Source: Pseudomonas sp. SCB32 (GTDB lineage Bacteria; Pseudomonadota; Gammaproteobacteria; Pseudomonadales; Pseudomonadaceae). Taken from it: DNA of 64,000 nt. Position numbers and translations under genes: made by a program. The DNA lies in the NCBI RefSeq assembly GCF_009189165.1, contig NZ_CP045118.1:3534001-3598000 (forward strand), given 5' to 3'. Shown in pieces: positions 9,269 to 17,459 of the stretch. The notes under the pieces were generated by a model, which made no database searches, was not told the DNA's origin, and saw nothing but the letters and a program-made list of their open reading frames with translations. Position 1 is the stretch's first letter. Each line of letters opens with the position of its first letter.

Positions 9269-10129
9269 AACCTCTTCCAGCTCAGAGCCTTCGACGCGGT
9301 CGCCCGCGAACGCAGCTTCACCCGCGCCGCCGAGCGCCTGTTCATCAGCCAGCCCGCGGTCACCGGGCACGTCAAGGCCCTGGAGGAGCACTACCAGGTC
9401 AACCTGTTCCGTCGCACCGCGCGGGGCGTGGAGCTGACCGAGGACGGTGTGCGCCTGTCGGCCATCAGCCGCACGCTGTTCGCCCTGGAGGAAGAAGCCG
9501 AAGCCATGCTCGATGCCAGCCGCGAGCTGGTGACCGGACGCATCGAGGTGGCCGCCGACGGCCCGCACCTGGTGATGCCGATGCTTGCCCGCCTGCGCGC
9601 GCGCTACCCCGGCATCACCGTCAACCTGCGCCTGGGCAATGCCCAGGAAACCCTCGCCGCGCTACTCGACGAACATGTCGACATCGCCGTACTGACCGAG
9701 ATCGAGCCGCGTCCGGGACTGTTCCTGCGCGAGCTGGTGGAATCGCGCATCTGCGCCCTGGTGCCCGCCAGCCATGCCTGGAGCGCACACGAAGGCGAGC
9801 TGCCACTGGCCGAGCTGGACCAGCAGATCATGGTGCTGCGCGAGCCGGACTCCATCACTCGCCGCACCTTCGACGCGGCCTGCACCGAGCAGTCGGTGCA
9901 GCCGCGCGTGCTGCTGGAACTGGACAGCCGCGAGGCGGTGACCGAGGCCGTGGCGGCGGAACTGGGGATCGGTATCGTGTCGTCGCTGGAGATCAGCCCG
10001 GACCCACGGGTGAAGGTTGTCCCGCTCGGCGGCGACGGGTTGCTGAACCGCCACGCCATCGGCTGCCTGGAACGGCGCCGGGGGTTGCGGGTGGTGAGTG
10101 CGTTTCTGGAGTTGGCGGAAGAAGGGTAA
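9266..10129 (+). CDS. LysR-family regulator of the phnWX operon
   Basis: A 287-aa DNA-binding regulator with a standard LysR winged helix-turn-helix at residues 1-60 (FDAVARERSFTRAAERLFISQPAVTGHVKALE) and a two-lobed effector domain from about residue 90. It diverges from phnW, so it most likely activates phnWX in response to AEP or a breakdown product, as AEP-responsive LysR proteins (AepR type) do in other pseudomonads. That role is inferred from position. It closely resembles the second LysR gene at 10.3-11.2 kb in length and general sequence (SFTRAAERLF, SQPAV/TQPAV, LREPDSITR/LREQGSVTR), suggesting a shared ancestry. ATG at 9266. Confidence 0.88.
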   Translation: MNLFQLRAFDAVARERSFTRAAERLFISQPAVTGHVKALEEHYQVNLFRRTARGVELTEDGVRLSAISRTLFALEEEAEAMLDASRELVTGRIEVAADGPHLVMPMLARLRARYPGITVNLRLGNAQETLAALLDEHVDIAVLTEIEPRPGLFLRELVESRICALVPASHAWSAHEGELPLAELDQQIMVLREPDSITRRTFDAACTEQSVQPRVLLELDSREAVTEAVAAELGIGIVSSLEISPDPRVKVVPLGGDGLLNRHAIGCLERRRGLRVVSAFLELAEEG

Positions 10130-10141
10130 GACAGGTTCTGC

Positions 10142-10229
10142 GTAGGATGGGTAGAGCCTGCGAAACCCATCGTTCATCGGCACCGGGCATCAGGACAGCA
10201 TGGGTTTCGCTTCGCTCTACCCATCCTAC
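10142..10229. repeat. GTAGGATGGGTAGAGC-type inverted repeat
   Basis: GTAGGATGGGTAGAGC at the left and GCTCTACCCATCCTAC at the right are exact reverse complements, with GAAACCCAT / ATGGGTTTC inside them. The same family appears at 19086-19168. A half copy of another repeat type (GGTTGTACGCCCTACG) follows at about 10272. Confidence 0.8.
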
Positions 10230-10281
10230 GGCTCTGGCGGAACCTGTGGCGCGAACAGCCACGGCGCCACGGTTGTACGCC

Positions 10282-11157
10282 CTACGCCGGCAGATCCTCC
10301 CGCACCAGATCGAGGAAGGTCGCCACGATCCGCCGCGTGCTCTGCTCGCGCAGGCACACCAGCGTCTCGCTCATGCGCCAGTGACAATCGAGGATCGGCA
10401 GCGCATGCACGCGGGCATCCGCGCCCAACTCGGCGGCGGAGACCACGCCGACGCCAATCCCCACCGCCACCGCTTCCAGCGACGCCTCACGGCCTTCCAC
10501 CTCGATGGCCGGGCGGATGCGCAAACCGGCGCGGGCCATCTCTTCTTCGAGCATCTGCCGAGTCACCGAACCCTGTTCGCGCAGCACCAGCGGCATCTCG
10601 TCGAGGTCGGCAAGCTCGATGGACTCGCGCCCGGCCCAGGGATGCCCGAGGCCGACGAAGGCGACGATGGGGTCGCTGCGCAGGGTGAAGGTCAGCAGGC
10701 GATCGTCCTGTACCTCGCGCCCCAGCAGAGCCAGATCGGCGTGGTAGTCGAAGAGCCGCTGCAGGGATTCATCGGTATTGCCCGTCTCCAGTTTCACCCG
10801 AATGCCCGGATGGCGCTGGCAGAAGCGCGCGATCTGCGGCAACACGTGCACCGGCGCATCCACCGCCAGGGTAAGGCTGCCGGTCTGCAGGGCGCTGGAC
10901 TCCTGCAGCAGCTCCTGCGCCTCGGCCTCGATGACGAACAGCCGCTGCGTCACCGCCAGCAGGCGCTCGCCCAGTTCGGTCAGGCGCACCGAGCGCTTGT
11001 TGCGGTGGAACAGCAGCACCCCATAGCGCTCCTCGAGCTTGCGCACCTGGTCGGAAACCGCCGGCTGGGTGAGGAACAGGCGCTCGGCGGCGCGGGTGAA
11101 ACTGCCGTGCACGGCGACGGCATGGAAGGCCTTGAGCTGGGCGTGGGAAACGGACAT
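10282..11157 (-). CDS. LysR-family regulator next to the MFS transporter
   Basis: The 291-aa product has a LysR helix-turn-helix at residues 5-62 (FHAVAVHGSFTRAAERLFLTQPAVSDQVRKLE) and a periplasmic-binding-protein-like effector domain. It diverges from the MFS transporter gene across a 328-base gap, so control of that transporter is the natural inference. Together with phnW/phnX and the first LysR gene it seems to form one AEP-utilisation locus: as I recall, P. aeruginosa PA1309-PA1313 has LysR, phnW, phnX, LysR and MFS. There phnWX lie between the two regulators, while here both regulators sit between phnW and the transporter. ATG at 11157. Confidence 0.87.
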   Translation of the reverse strand: MSVSHAQLKAFHAVAVHGSFTRAAERLFLTQPAVSDQVRKLEERYGVLLFHRNKRSVRLTELGERLLAVTQRLFVIEAEAQELLQESSALQTGSLTLAVDAPVHVLPQIARFCQRHPGIRVKLETGNTDESLQRLFDYHADLALLGREVQDDRLLTFTLRSDPIVAFVGLGHPWAGRESIELADLDEMPLVLREQGSVTRQMLEEEMARAGLRIRPAIEVEGREASLEAVAVGIGVGVVSAAELGADARVHALPILDCHWRMSETLVCLREQSTRRIVATFLDLVREDLPA

Positions 11158-11459
11158 GGGCAGGCCTCTGGCACGGTGATTTGACCGCGCTCAAATACGT
11201 CGAACGCGATACGACCGAATAGTCATTGGCGCAGGACACTACCGCCATGGCCCCTTCTCATACAAGCCCAGCTTATTTTTGAAATCTGATAAATCGATTT
11301 CAGTTATTTATTCGAAATTGTTTCCATCCCTCCACCGCCGCTACCCGCGACGGTACCCGGATAGCCTCAGCGCTTCTGACCCGCACCGCACAGACGGTGC
11401 GACGTGCTTACAAAACAAGAACAAGACAGGCGTTACCCCACTGACAGCCGGCACAGCAC

Positions 11460-11478
11460 AACAACAACAACAAAGAGG
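11460..11478 (+). promoter_or_regulatory. Crc/Hfq catabolite-activity-like A-rich leader plus RBS
   Basis: A run of AAC triplets (AACAACAACAACAAA, 11460-11474) runs straight into the ribosome-binding site AGAGG (11474-11478) of the MFS gene. It satisfies the AAnAAnAA catabolite activity motif that Hfq with Crc binds in Pseudomonas to block translation during growth on preferred carbon sources. Confidence 0.65.
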
Positions 11479-11485
11479 TCAGATC

Positions 11486-12850
11486 ATGCTCAACCCTCAA
11501 GGCACCGCTTCGCCGCGCTCGCCCCTTGCATCGATGAAACGCTGGCGCTGGCAGATCTTCGCCATTACCTGGCTGGCCTATGCGGCCTTCTACTTCACCC
11601 GCAAGGCCTTCTCGGTGGCCAAGCTCGGCATTGCCGAAGACCCCACCTTCCATCTCGACAAGATCGCGATGGCCAACCTCGACGCCATCTACCTCGCCGC
11701 CTATGCCGTGGGCCAGTTCACCTGGGGCGTCTTCGCCGACCGCTTCGGCCCTCGCGTGGTGGTGCTCGGCGGCCTGCTGATCTCCGCTGCGGCCGCACTG
11801 GTAATGGGCAGCTTCGCCACCTTGCCGATCTTCGTCACCTGCATGGTGGTACAGGGTCTTGCGCAGTCCACCGGCTGGTCCGGGTTGTGCAAGAACGTCG
11901 GCAGCTTCTTCGCCACCCATGAGCGTGGCCGCGTACTCGGGCTCTGGAGCACCTGCTACGCCTTCGGCGGGCTGGTGGCCTCGCCGTTCGCCGGCTGGTG
12001 GGCCTACGAAGTGTTCGGCACCTGGCACGCGGCCTTCTATTCCAGCGCCGCAGTCGTCGGCGGCGTGGCCCTGCTGTTCCTGCTGTTGCAGCGCAACCGC
12101 CCGGAAGACGTCGGCCTGCCGCCGGTGGAAACGGACGTTCAGCAACCTGAAGCGGTGCGCTACGCCGGCTTCAAGCCGGAAGGCCAGAACGGCAACTCGC
12201 TGCGCATTCTCGGCAAGGTGCTGCGCAACCGCACCGTGCTGACCCTCGGTCTTGCGTACTTCCTGCTCAAGCCGGCGCGCTACGCCATCCTGCTGTGGGG
12301 CCCGGTGATCGTCTATGAACGCATGCCGTCGCTGGGCAAGGTCGGCGCGGCGATCCTGCCGTCGGCCTTCGAGGTCGCCGGGCTGCTCGGCCCGATCCTG
12401 ATCGGCTACGCCTCGGACCGCCTGTTCGGCGCCCGCCGCATGCCGGCCTGCGTGCTCAGCCTGCTCGGCCTGACCGTTTTCCTGGCGCTGTTCGTCCCGT
12501 CGATGCAGACCGGCAGCAGCCTGATGGTGCTCGGCCTGCTGTTCATGATGGGCCTGACCCTGTACGGACCGGACTCGATGATCAGCGGCGCCGCCGCCGT
12601 CGACTTCGGCACCGGCGAAGCGGCCGGCACCGCGGCGGGCTTCGTCAACGGCTGCGGCTCGGTCGGCGCGATCCTCGGTGGCCTGCTGCCGGGCTACTTC
12701 GACACCTACACCGTGTTCATCGGCTTCACCGTCGCCGCGCTGATCGCCGCAGGCGTCCTGATCCCGCACTGGAACAGCCGCCCCGAGAACGCCCGCAAGA
12801 ACCAAACGAGCCAAGAGCCGCAACTGACCCCGCGCCCCGTGCGCTCCTGA
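11486..12850 (+). CDS. MFS transporter of the organophosphate/phosphate antiporter type, probable AEP transporter
   Basis: A 454-aa inner-membrane protein with about 12 helices. The opening (WQIFAITWLAYAAFYFTRKAFSVAKLG) and the DRFGPR loop after the second span are typical of the GlpT/UhpT organophosphate:phosphate antiporter family. LCKNVGSFF also resembles that family. Its place beside phnWX and two LysR genes suggests uptake of 2-aminoethylphosphonate or a related phosphonate. This is inference, although transporters of this kind are known in AEP gene clusters. The ATG at 11486 has a strong AGAGG site overlapping a Crc/Hfq-like motif, so translation is probably repressed under carbon sufficiency. 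An upstream in-frame extension through the CAA run would encode poly-Gln and is rejected. Confidence 0.85.
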   Translation: MLNPQGTASPRSPLASMKRWRWQIFAITWLAYAAFYFTRKAFSVAKLGIAEDPTFHLDKIAMANLDAIYLAAYAVGQFTWGVFADRFGPRVVVLGGLLISAAAALVMGSFATLPIFVTCMVVQGLAQSTGWSGLCKNVGSFFATHERGRVLGLWSTCYAFGGLVASPFAGWWAYEVFGTWHAAFYSSAAVVGGVALLFLLLQRNRPEDVGLPPVETDVQQPEAVRYAGFKPEGQNGNSLRILGKVLRNRTVLTLGLAYFLLKPARYAILLWGPVIVYERMPSLGKVGAAILPSAFEVAGLLGPILIGYASDRLFGARRMPACVLSLLGLTVFLALFVPSMQTGSSLMVLGLLFMMGLTLYGPDSMISGAAAVDFGTGEAAGTAAGFVNGCGSVGAILGGLLPGYFDTYTVFIGFTVAALIAAGVLIPHWNSRPENARKNQTSQEPQLTPRPVRS

Positions 12851-12893
12851 GCAACTCCCCTGCTTTCCCCTCCCTAGCCGGCTGAGGGGCCGG

Positions 12894-12927
12894 GCGAGGC
12901 CGCATAACGCGTGCCTCGCTCTTTTTT
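12894..12927 (+). terminator. Rho-independent terminator after the MFS gene
   Basis: GCGAGGC (12894-12900) pairs with GCCTCGC (12913-12919), followed by TCTTTTTT. It separates the phosphonate locus from the heme locus. Confidence 0.82.
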
Positions 12928-12986
12928 CCAGAGCCCCGCGCACTGCACCGGACCCCGCGAGGGTCTTGTGTCATTTGTTCCGCACG

Positions 12987-13005
12987 AATAATACTGATTA
13001 TCATT
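12987..13005. promoter_or_regulatory. Fur box upstream of hxuI
   Basis: AATAATACTGATTATCATT closely resembles the 19-bp Fur consensus GATAATGATAATCATTATC and retains its inverted symmetry. It lies 28 bases before the sigma-factor start, so iron-replete Fur should repress the heme locus. Confidence 0.78.
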
Positions 13006-13032
13006 CAGAAAATATTCCTGCTGGACGCCCTT

Positions 13033-13554
13033 GTGAGCACTTCCAACCTCGACGCGGTCTTTCTGGCCCAGCGCCTGCCCCTGCTACGCACGCTGATGCG
13101 GATGGTGAAGAACCCGAGCATCGCCGAAGACCTGGTGCAGGAAACCTACCTGCGCGTCGCCCGCACCCTGCTCGAACGCCGCATCGATCACCTGGAACCC
13201 TTCCTCTTCCAGACCGGCCGCAACCTCGCCCTGGATCACCTGCGGCACCTGCGCATGCAATCGCGCACCCTGCTCGACGACGTTCCCGTGGAGGTGCTGC
13301 AAGCCGTGCCGGCGCCCGGCTCCAGCGCCGAGGACCAGCTGCACGCGGAGAAGCTGCTGGAGCGCCTGGGCGCCACCCTCGGCCAGTTGAGCGAGCGCCA
13401 GCGACGCATCTTCATCCTCAGCCGCCTGCATGGCTGCGGCTACGCGGAGATCGCCGAGCAGCTCGGCGTTTCCCCCAGCACGGTGCAAAAGGAGCTGAAG
13501 CTGATCATGGCGATCTGCGTTGGCCTGGTCAGCCGCCTGGAGGAGCCGGTATGA
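13033..13554 (+). CDS. hxuI: ECF sigma factor, FecI type, of the heme-signalling system (HxuI)
   Basis: A 173-aa group IV sigma factor. Region 2 lies at about residues 10-75 (MRMVKNPSIAEDLVQETYLRV) and region 4 at about 118-157 (SERQRRIFILSRLHGCGYAEIAEQLG). It should direct RNA polymerase to the promoter of the outer-membrane receptor hxuA when HxuR relays a heme signal. The start is GTG at 13033, preceded only weakly by an RBS. A Fur box 28 bases upstream indicates iron control. The last four bases (ATGA) overlap the start of hxuR. The hxu name rests on the gene set sigma-FecR-heme receptor, which matches P. aeruginosa PA1300-PA1302 as I recall. Confidence 0.86.
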   Translation: MSTSNLDAVFLAQRLPLLRTLMRMVKNPSIAEDLVQETYLRVARTLLERRIDHLEPFLFQTGRNLALDHLRHLRMQSRTLLDDVPVEVLQAVPAPGSSAEDQLHAEKLLERLGATLGQLSERQRRIFILSRLHGCGYAEIAEQLGVSPSTVQKELKLIMAICVGLVSRLEEPV

Positions 13555-14567
13555 CGGACTACCCCTCTTCTACCGATTCGACAAGAATACGCGGCCGCCA
13601 ACCCCAGGACCGCCCCGAGGACCGCCCAGTGCCCGACGCCACGCCCGACGACCAGCAGATGGCCGAGGCCCTCGACTGGCTGATGCTCGAGGACGACATG
13701 GATGCCGCGACACGCCAGCGCTTCGACGCCTGGCTCGCCGCCAGCGAAGGCAATGCACGGGCCTACCGGCGGGTACGCGATGCCTGGCAGTCACCCTTGC
13801 TGAGCGCCGCGGCGGCGCGCCTGGAGCAACGACTCGCGGCGCCCCCTCGCCGTCGGTCACTGTGGAAACCAGTGGCCGCCACCGCAATGCTGGTCCTGGC
13901 GGTCGGTGTCGCGCTGCAGAGTGACCTGCTGCTGCGCCTGCGCGCCGACCACCTGACCGCCGTGGGCGAACGGCAGAACCTCAACCTGGCGGACGGCTCG
14001 CGGATCCTGCTCAATACCGACACCGCCCTATCCAGCCGCATCGACGAACAGCAACGCGTCGCCCACCTCTACCGAGGCGAGGCGTACTTCGACGTCGCCC
14101 ATGACCGCAGCCGCCCCTTCGAGGTGGAAGCCGGGCCGGTGCAGGTGACGGTGCGCGGCACCGCCTTCGCCGTGCGCTACCTGGGCAACGAAGCGGAAGT
14201 CAGCGTGCAGCGCGGCGAAGTGGACCTGCGCACGCCGCTGGACAACGCCCGCGTCAGCCTCAGCGCCGGCGACAGCATCCGCGTCGGCCCGCAAGGCTTC
14301 GGCGAGCGCCAGCACAGCGTCGAACAGCAATCACAGTTGGCATGGGTCAAGGGCCGCATGGTGTTCGAGAACTGCCCCCTCAGCCAGGTGCTCGCCGAAC
14401 TCCGGCGCTATTACCCCGGCTGGATCGTGAATACCAACGAGCGCCTGGAGAACGTCAGCGTCACCGGCAACTGGCGCCTGGACGATCCGCTGGGCGTGGC
14501 GCGCTCGCTGGCGCAGATCACCTCCGCGCAATTGCACGAGTACCCCAAACTGCTGGTCCTCAACTGA
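13551..14567 (+). CDS. hxuR: FecR-family anti-sigma/sigma regulator (HxuR)
   Basis: A 338-aa inner-membrane signalling protein. Domains in order: the FecR N-terminal cytosolic domain (about 30-80; ALDWLMLEDDMDAATRQRFD and AWLAASEGNARAYRRVRDAW), one membrane span (about 104-122; PVAATAMLVLAVGVALQSDL), the periplasmic FecR domain (about 140-240; ADGSRILLNTDTALS, VTVRGTAFAVRY), and a C-terminal STN-like domain (about 265-335). It contacts the N-terminal domain of the receptor HxuA across the periplasm and passes the heme signal to HxuI. It overlaps hxuI by four bases, which couples their translation. A 122-base gap with its own regulatory sequence precedes hxuA. Confidence 0.9.
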   Translation: MTDYPSSTDSTRIRGRQPQDRPEDRPVPDATPDDQQMAEALDWLMLEDDMDAATRQRFDAWLAASEGNARAYRRVRDAWQSPLLSAAAARLEQRLAAPPRRRSLWKPVAATAMLVLAVGVALQSDLLLRLRADHLTAVGERQNLNLADGSRILLNTDTALSSRIDEQQRVAHLYRGEAYFDVAHDRSRPFEVEAGPVQVTVRGTAFAVRYLGNEAEVSVQRGEVDLRTPLDNARVSLSAGDSIRVGPQGFGERQHSVEQQSQLAWVKGRMVFENCPLSQVLAELRRYYPGWIVNTNERLENVSVTGNWRLDDPLGVARSLAQITSAQLHEYPKLLVLN

Positions 14568-14643
14568 CCGCACCTCCTGAACAGAAAGTTTTTTTACGCG
14601 GTCACTCCGGCTCGTTCGTTTAGTCAGAATCCAATGCAATAGA

Positions 14644-14663
14644 TTCGCATTTACATATGCGAA
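14644..14663. promoter_or_regulatory. perfect inverted repeat in the hxuA leader
   Basis: TTCGCAT (14644-14650) and ATGCGAA (14657-14663) are separated by TTACAT and lie 27 bases before the hxuA start. A T7 run at 14588-14594 lies upstream, within the region expected to hold the ECF-dependent promoter. The repeat may be an operator or an mRNA hairpin. Confidence 0.45.
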
Positions 14664-14689
14664 AGACGACTGACTAAGAGAGCCCTTCG

Positions 14690-17299
14690 ATGACCCTTGC
14701 TTCTTCGCGTGCCCCCTTGCGCCGCCTCTCCGCCCCGGCCGGAATCTCGCTGCTGGCCCTGTCCATCGGACTGGCCAGCCTGCCGGCCGCCTCCGCCCGC
14801 GCGGCGGACACGGCAGGCAGCCAGGCCCAGGTCGGCTACCGCTTCGACATCCCCCGCCAGCCGCTGGCCCAGGCACTGAACGCGTTCAGCGCGGTGACCG
14901 GCTGGCAGGTCGGCGTTGCCGGCGAACTGGCCGAGGGCATCGAGTCGCCCGGGATCAACGGCCGCTTGCCGGCCGACCAGGCGCTGAAGGGTTTGCTCGC
15001 TGGTACCGGGCTGAGCGCGCGCACCCTCGGCCCGCGCAACGTGGTGCTGGAGCGCAAGCTGTCGAGCGTGGCGGAAATGCAGCCCCTCACCATCACCGCC
15101 ACCCGCCAGGCGCAGAGCGTGACCCTGGTGCCGAGCACAGTGGACGTGGTCGACCGCACCGAGCTGGACCGCAAGAACGTCAACACCATCAAGGAACTGG
15201 TGCGCGACATGCCCGGCGTCTCCGTCGGCGGCACCGGCAGCCGCGCCGGCACCACCGGCTACAACATCCGCGGCATCGACGGCGATCGCATTCTGACGCA
15301 GGTCGATGGCGTCGAAGTTCCCAACAGCTTCTTCAACGGCCCCTACGCGCAGACCGAGCGCAACTACGTCGACCCGGAAATCGTCAAGAGCGTGGAGGTG
15401 CTGCGCGGCCCCGCCTCGGCCCTCTACGGCAGTAACGCCATCGGCGGCGCGGTGAGCTACTTCACCCTGGATGCCGACGACATCATCAAGGAAGGCAAGG
15501 ACACCGGTGCGCGCCTGAAGACCGGCTACAGCTCCGCCGACGACAGTTGGCTGACCTCCGGCACCGTGGCCGGCCGCACCGACGCCTTCGACGGCCTGCT
15601 GCACCTGAGCCAGCGCAACGGCCACGAGACCGAATCCTATGGCAGCACCGGCGGCACCGGCCTGTCCCGCACCGAAGCCAACCCACAGGACGCGCGCACC
15701 ACCAACGTGCTCGGCAAGCTAGGCTGGAAGTATGCCGAGGGCGAGCGTTTCGGCCTGGTCTACGAGAAGTACAAGGACGACCGCGACACCGACCAGAAGA
15801 GCGCCTACGGCGGGCCCTATTATGGCGGCAAGCCCGTGATCCCGGATCGCGTGCTGCCCGGCGGCATGTACCAGTGGCGCACCGGCAACGACACCATCAC
15901 CCGCGAACGCTTCGGCCTGGAGCACGATCTGCTGCTCGACAGCGCGATGGCCGACCACGCCCGGTGGACCTTCAACTACCAGACCGCGAAGACCGACCAG
16001 AGCACCGAAGAGTTCTACTACCCCGTCACCCGCCAGGTGCTGCGCACCCGCGACACGCTGTACAAGGATCGCCAGTGGGTGTTCGACCTGCAGCTGGACA
16101 AGGCCTTCCTCGTCGGCGAGACCGACCACCTGCTGACCTACGGCACCACCCTGAAGCGACAGAAAGTCACCGGCTACCGCGAAGGCGACGCCACCTGCCT
16201 CGCGGCCGGCCGTGGCTGCTCGGCCCCCGGCGCGCCAAGCTCGGTGCCCGACGACAGCCTGGAGCGCACCAGCGATTTCCCCGATCCGACCATCGACACC
16301 TACGCGCTGTTCGCCCAGGACCAGATCAGCTGGAATGCCTGGACCTTCCTGCCCGGCCTGCGCTACGACTACACCCGCCTGAAGCCGCACATCACCGAGG
16401 AATTCCTCAATTCCGTGGACCAGAGCGGCGAAGGCGAAGTCAGCAGCGAAGACAAGAACTGGCACCAGCTCTCGCCCAAGTTCGGCGTGACCTACGCCTT
16501 CAACGACAACTACCTGTGGTTCGGCCAGTACGCCCAGGGCTTCCGCACCCCGACCGCGAAGGCGCTCTACGGCCGCTTCGAAAACCCCGGCGCCGGCTAC
16601 CGCGTCGAGCCGAACCCGGGCCTCGATCCGGAACGCAGCCAGAGCTACGAGACCGGGCTGCGCGGCAACTTCAAGGACGGCTCCTTCGACGTCGCAGTGT
16701 TCTACAACAAATACCGCGACTTCATTGACGAGGACGCCATCACCCCCGGCTACAGCGAGCCGACCTTCCAGAGCAACAACATCGAGAACGCCATCATCAA
16801 GGGCGTGGAACTCAAGGGTCGCCTGGAACTGGGCGCCTTCGGCGCGCCGCAGGGCCTCTACACCAAGGGCGCGGTGGCCTATGCCTACGGCGAGAACCAG
16901 GACACCGGCGAGCCGATCAACAGCGTCAACCCGCTCACCGGCGTGTTCGGCCTGGGCTATGACGAGCAGGCCGGCCGCTACGGCGCCCTGCTCGACTGGA
17001 CCCTGGTCAAGCACAAGGACCGCGTCGACGACAGCAACTTCAACGCCCCCGACGGCACCAGCAGCCAGTTCAAGACACCGGGCTTCGGCATCCTCGACCT
17101 CACCGGCTACTACAAGCTGACCGACGACCTGACCGTCAACGCCGGCCTCTACAACCTCACCGACAAGAAGTACTGGCTGTGGGATGACGTGCGCGGCTAC
17201 GACGGCGTCGGCGAAGCCTCGGTGCTGGCCCCGGCCAACCTCGACCGCCTGACCCAGCCGGGGCGCAACTTCTCGGTCAACCTGGTGTGGGATATCTGA
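14690..17299 (+). CDS. hxuA: TonB-dependent heme receptor/transducer HxuA
   Basis: An 869-aa outer-membrane receptor. A signal peptide (about 1-38, ending ASARAAD) is followed by a secretin/TonB N-terminal signalling domain (about 48-122; YRFDIPRQPLAQALNAFSAV), which marks it as a transducer that talks to HxuR. A TonB box-like segment (PLTITATRQ) leads into the plug (about 145-265; NIRGIDGDRILTQVDGVEVP, EVLRGPASALYGSNAIGGAV) and the beta-barrel to the C-terminus. Heme-receptor FRAP and NPNL motifs appear as GFRTPTAKALYG and EPNPGLDPE. The histidine often found between these motifs is absent; tyrosines are present instead. The likely ligand is heme or hemoglobin-bound heme. Confidence 0.9.
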   Translation: MTLASSRAPLRRLSAPAGISLLALSIGLASLPAASARAADTAGSQAQVGYRFDIPRQPLAQALNAFSAVTGWQVGVAGELAEGIESPGINGRLPADQALKGLLAGTGLSARTLGPRNVVLERKLSSVAEMQPLTITATRQAQSVTLVPSTVDVVDRTELDRKNVNTIKELVRDMPGVSVGGTGSRAGTTGYNIRGIDGDRILTQVDGVEVPNSFFNGPYAQTERNYVDPEIVKSVEVLRGPASALYGSNAIGGAVSYFTLDADDIIKEGKDTGARLKTGYSSADDSWLTSGTVAGRTDAFDGLLHLSQRNGHETESYGSTGGTGLSRTEANPQDARTTNVLGKLGWKYAEGERFGLVYEKYKDDRDTDQKSAYGGPYYGGKPVIPDRVLPGGMYQWRTGNDTITRERFGLEHDLLLDSAMADHARWTFNYQTAKTDQSTEEFYYPVTRQVLRTRDTLYKDRQWVFDLQLDKAFLVGETDHLLTYGTTLKRQKVTGYREGDATCLAAGRGCSAPGAPSSVPDDSLERTSDFPDPTIDTYALFAQDQISWNAWTFLPGLRYDYTRLKPHITEEFLNSVDQSGEGEVSSEDKNWHQLSPKFGVTYAFNDNYLWFGQYAQGFRTPTAKALYGRFENPGAGYRVEPNPGLDPERSQSYETGLRGNFKDGSFDVAVFYNKYRDFIDEDAITPGYSEPTFQSNNIENAIIKGVELKGRLELGAFGAPQGLYTKGAVAYAYGENQDTGEPINSVNPLTGVFGLGYDEQAGRYGALLDWTLVKHKDRVDDSNFNAPDGTSSQFKTPGFGILDLTGYYKLTDDLTVNAGLYNLTDKKYWLWDDVRGYDGVGEASVLAPANLDRLTQPGRNFSVNLVWDI

Positions 17300-17319
17300 T
17301 CCCACCCAGCCCGTTCCCA

Positions 17320-17366
17320 GTAGGAGCGGGCCATGCCCGCGAATCGCGCGCATGGCGCGCTCCTAC
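17320..17366. repeat. REP-type inverted repeat
   Basis: GTAGGAGCGGGCC at the left faces GCGCGCTCCTAC at the right, between hxuA and the heme oxygenase gene. It may stabilise the hxuA mRNA or separate expression levels. Confidence 0.8.
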
Positions 17367-17459
17367 AGGGAGCACCGAATCTACCCAGACAATCTTTACG
17401 CTGCTCCGAGACCTTGTTCGTCTCGTCTGCAAAGCCCCCGAAATTTCAAGGAATTGGAC

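Noticed and set aside
10142..10229. Repeated WVERSETH-like peptides from open frames at 10.1 and 19.1 kb
   Set aside because: These are translations of the GTAGGATGGGTAGAGC repeat family, not genes.
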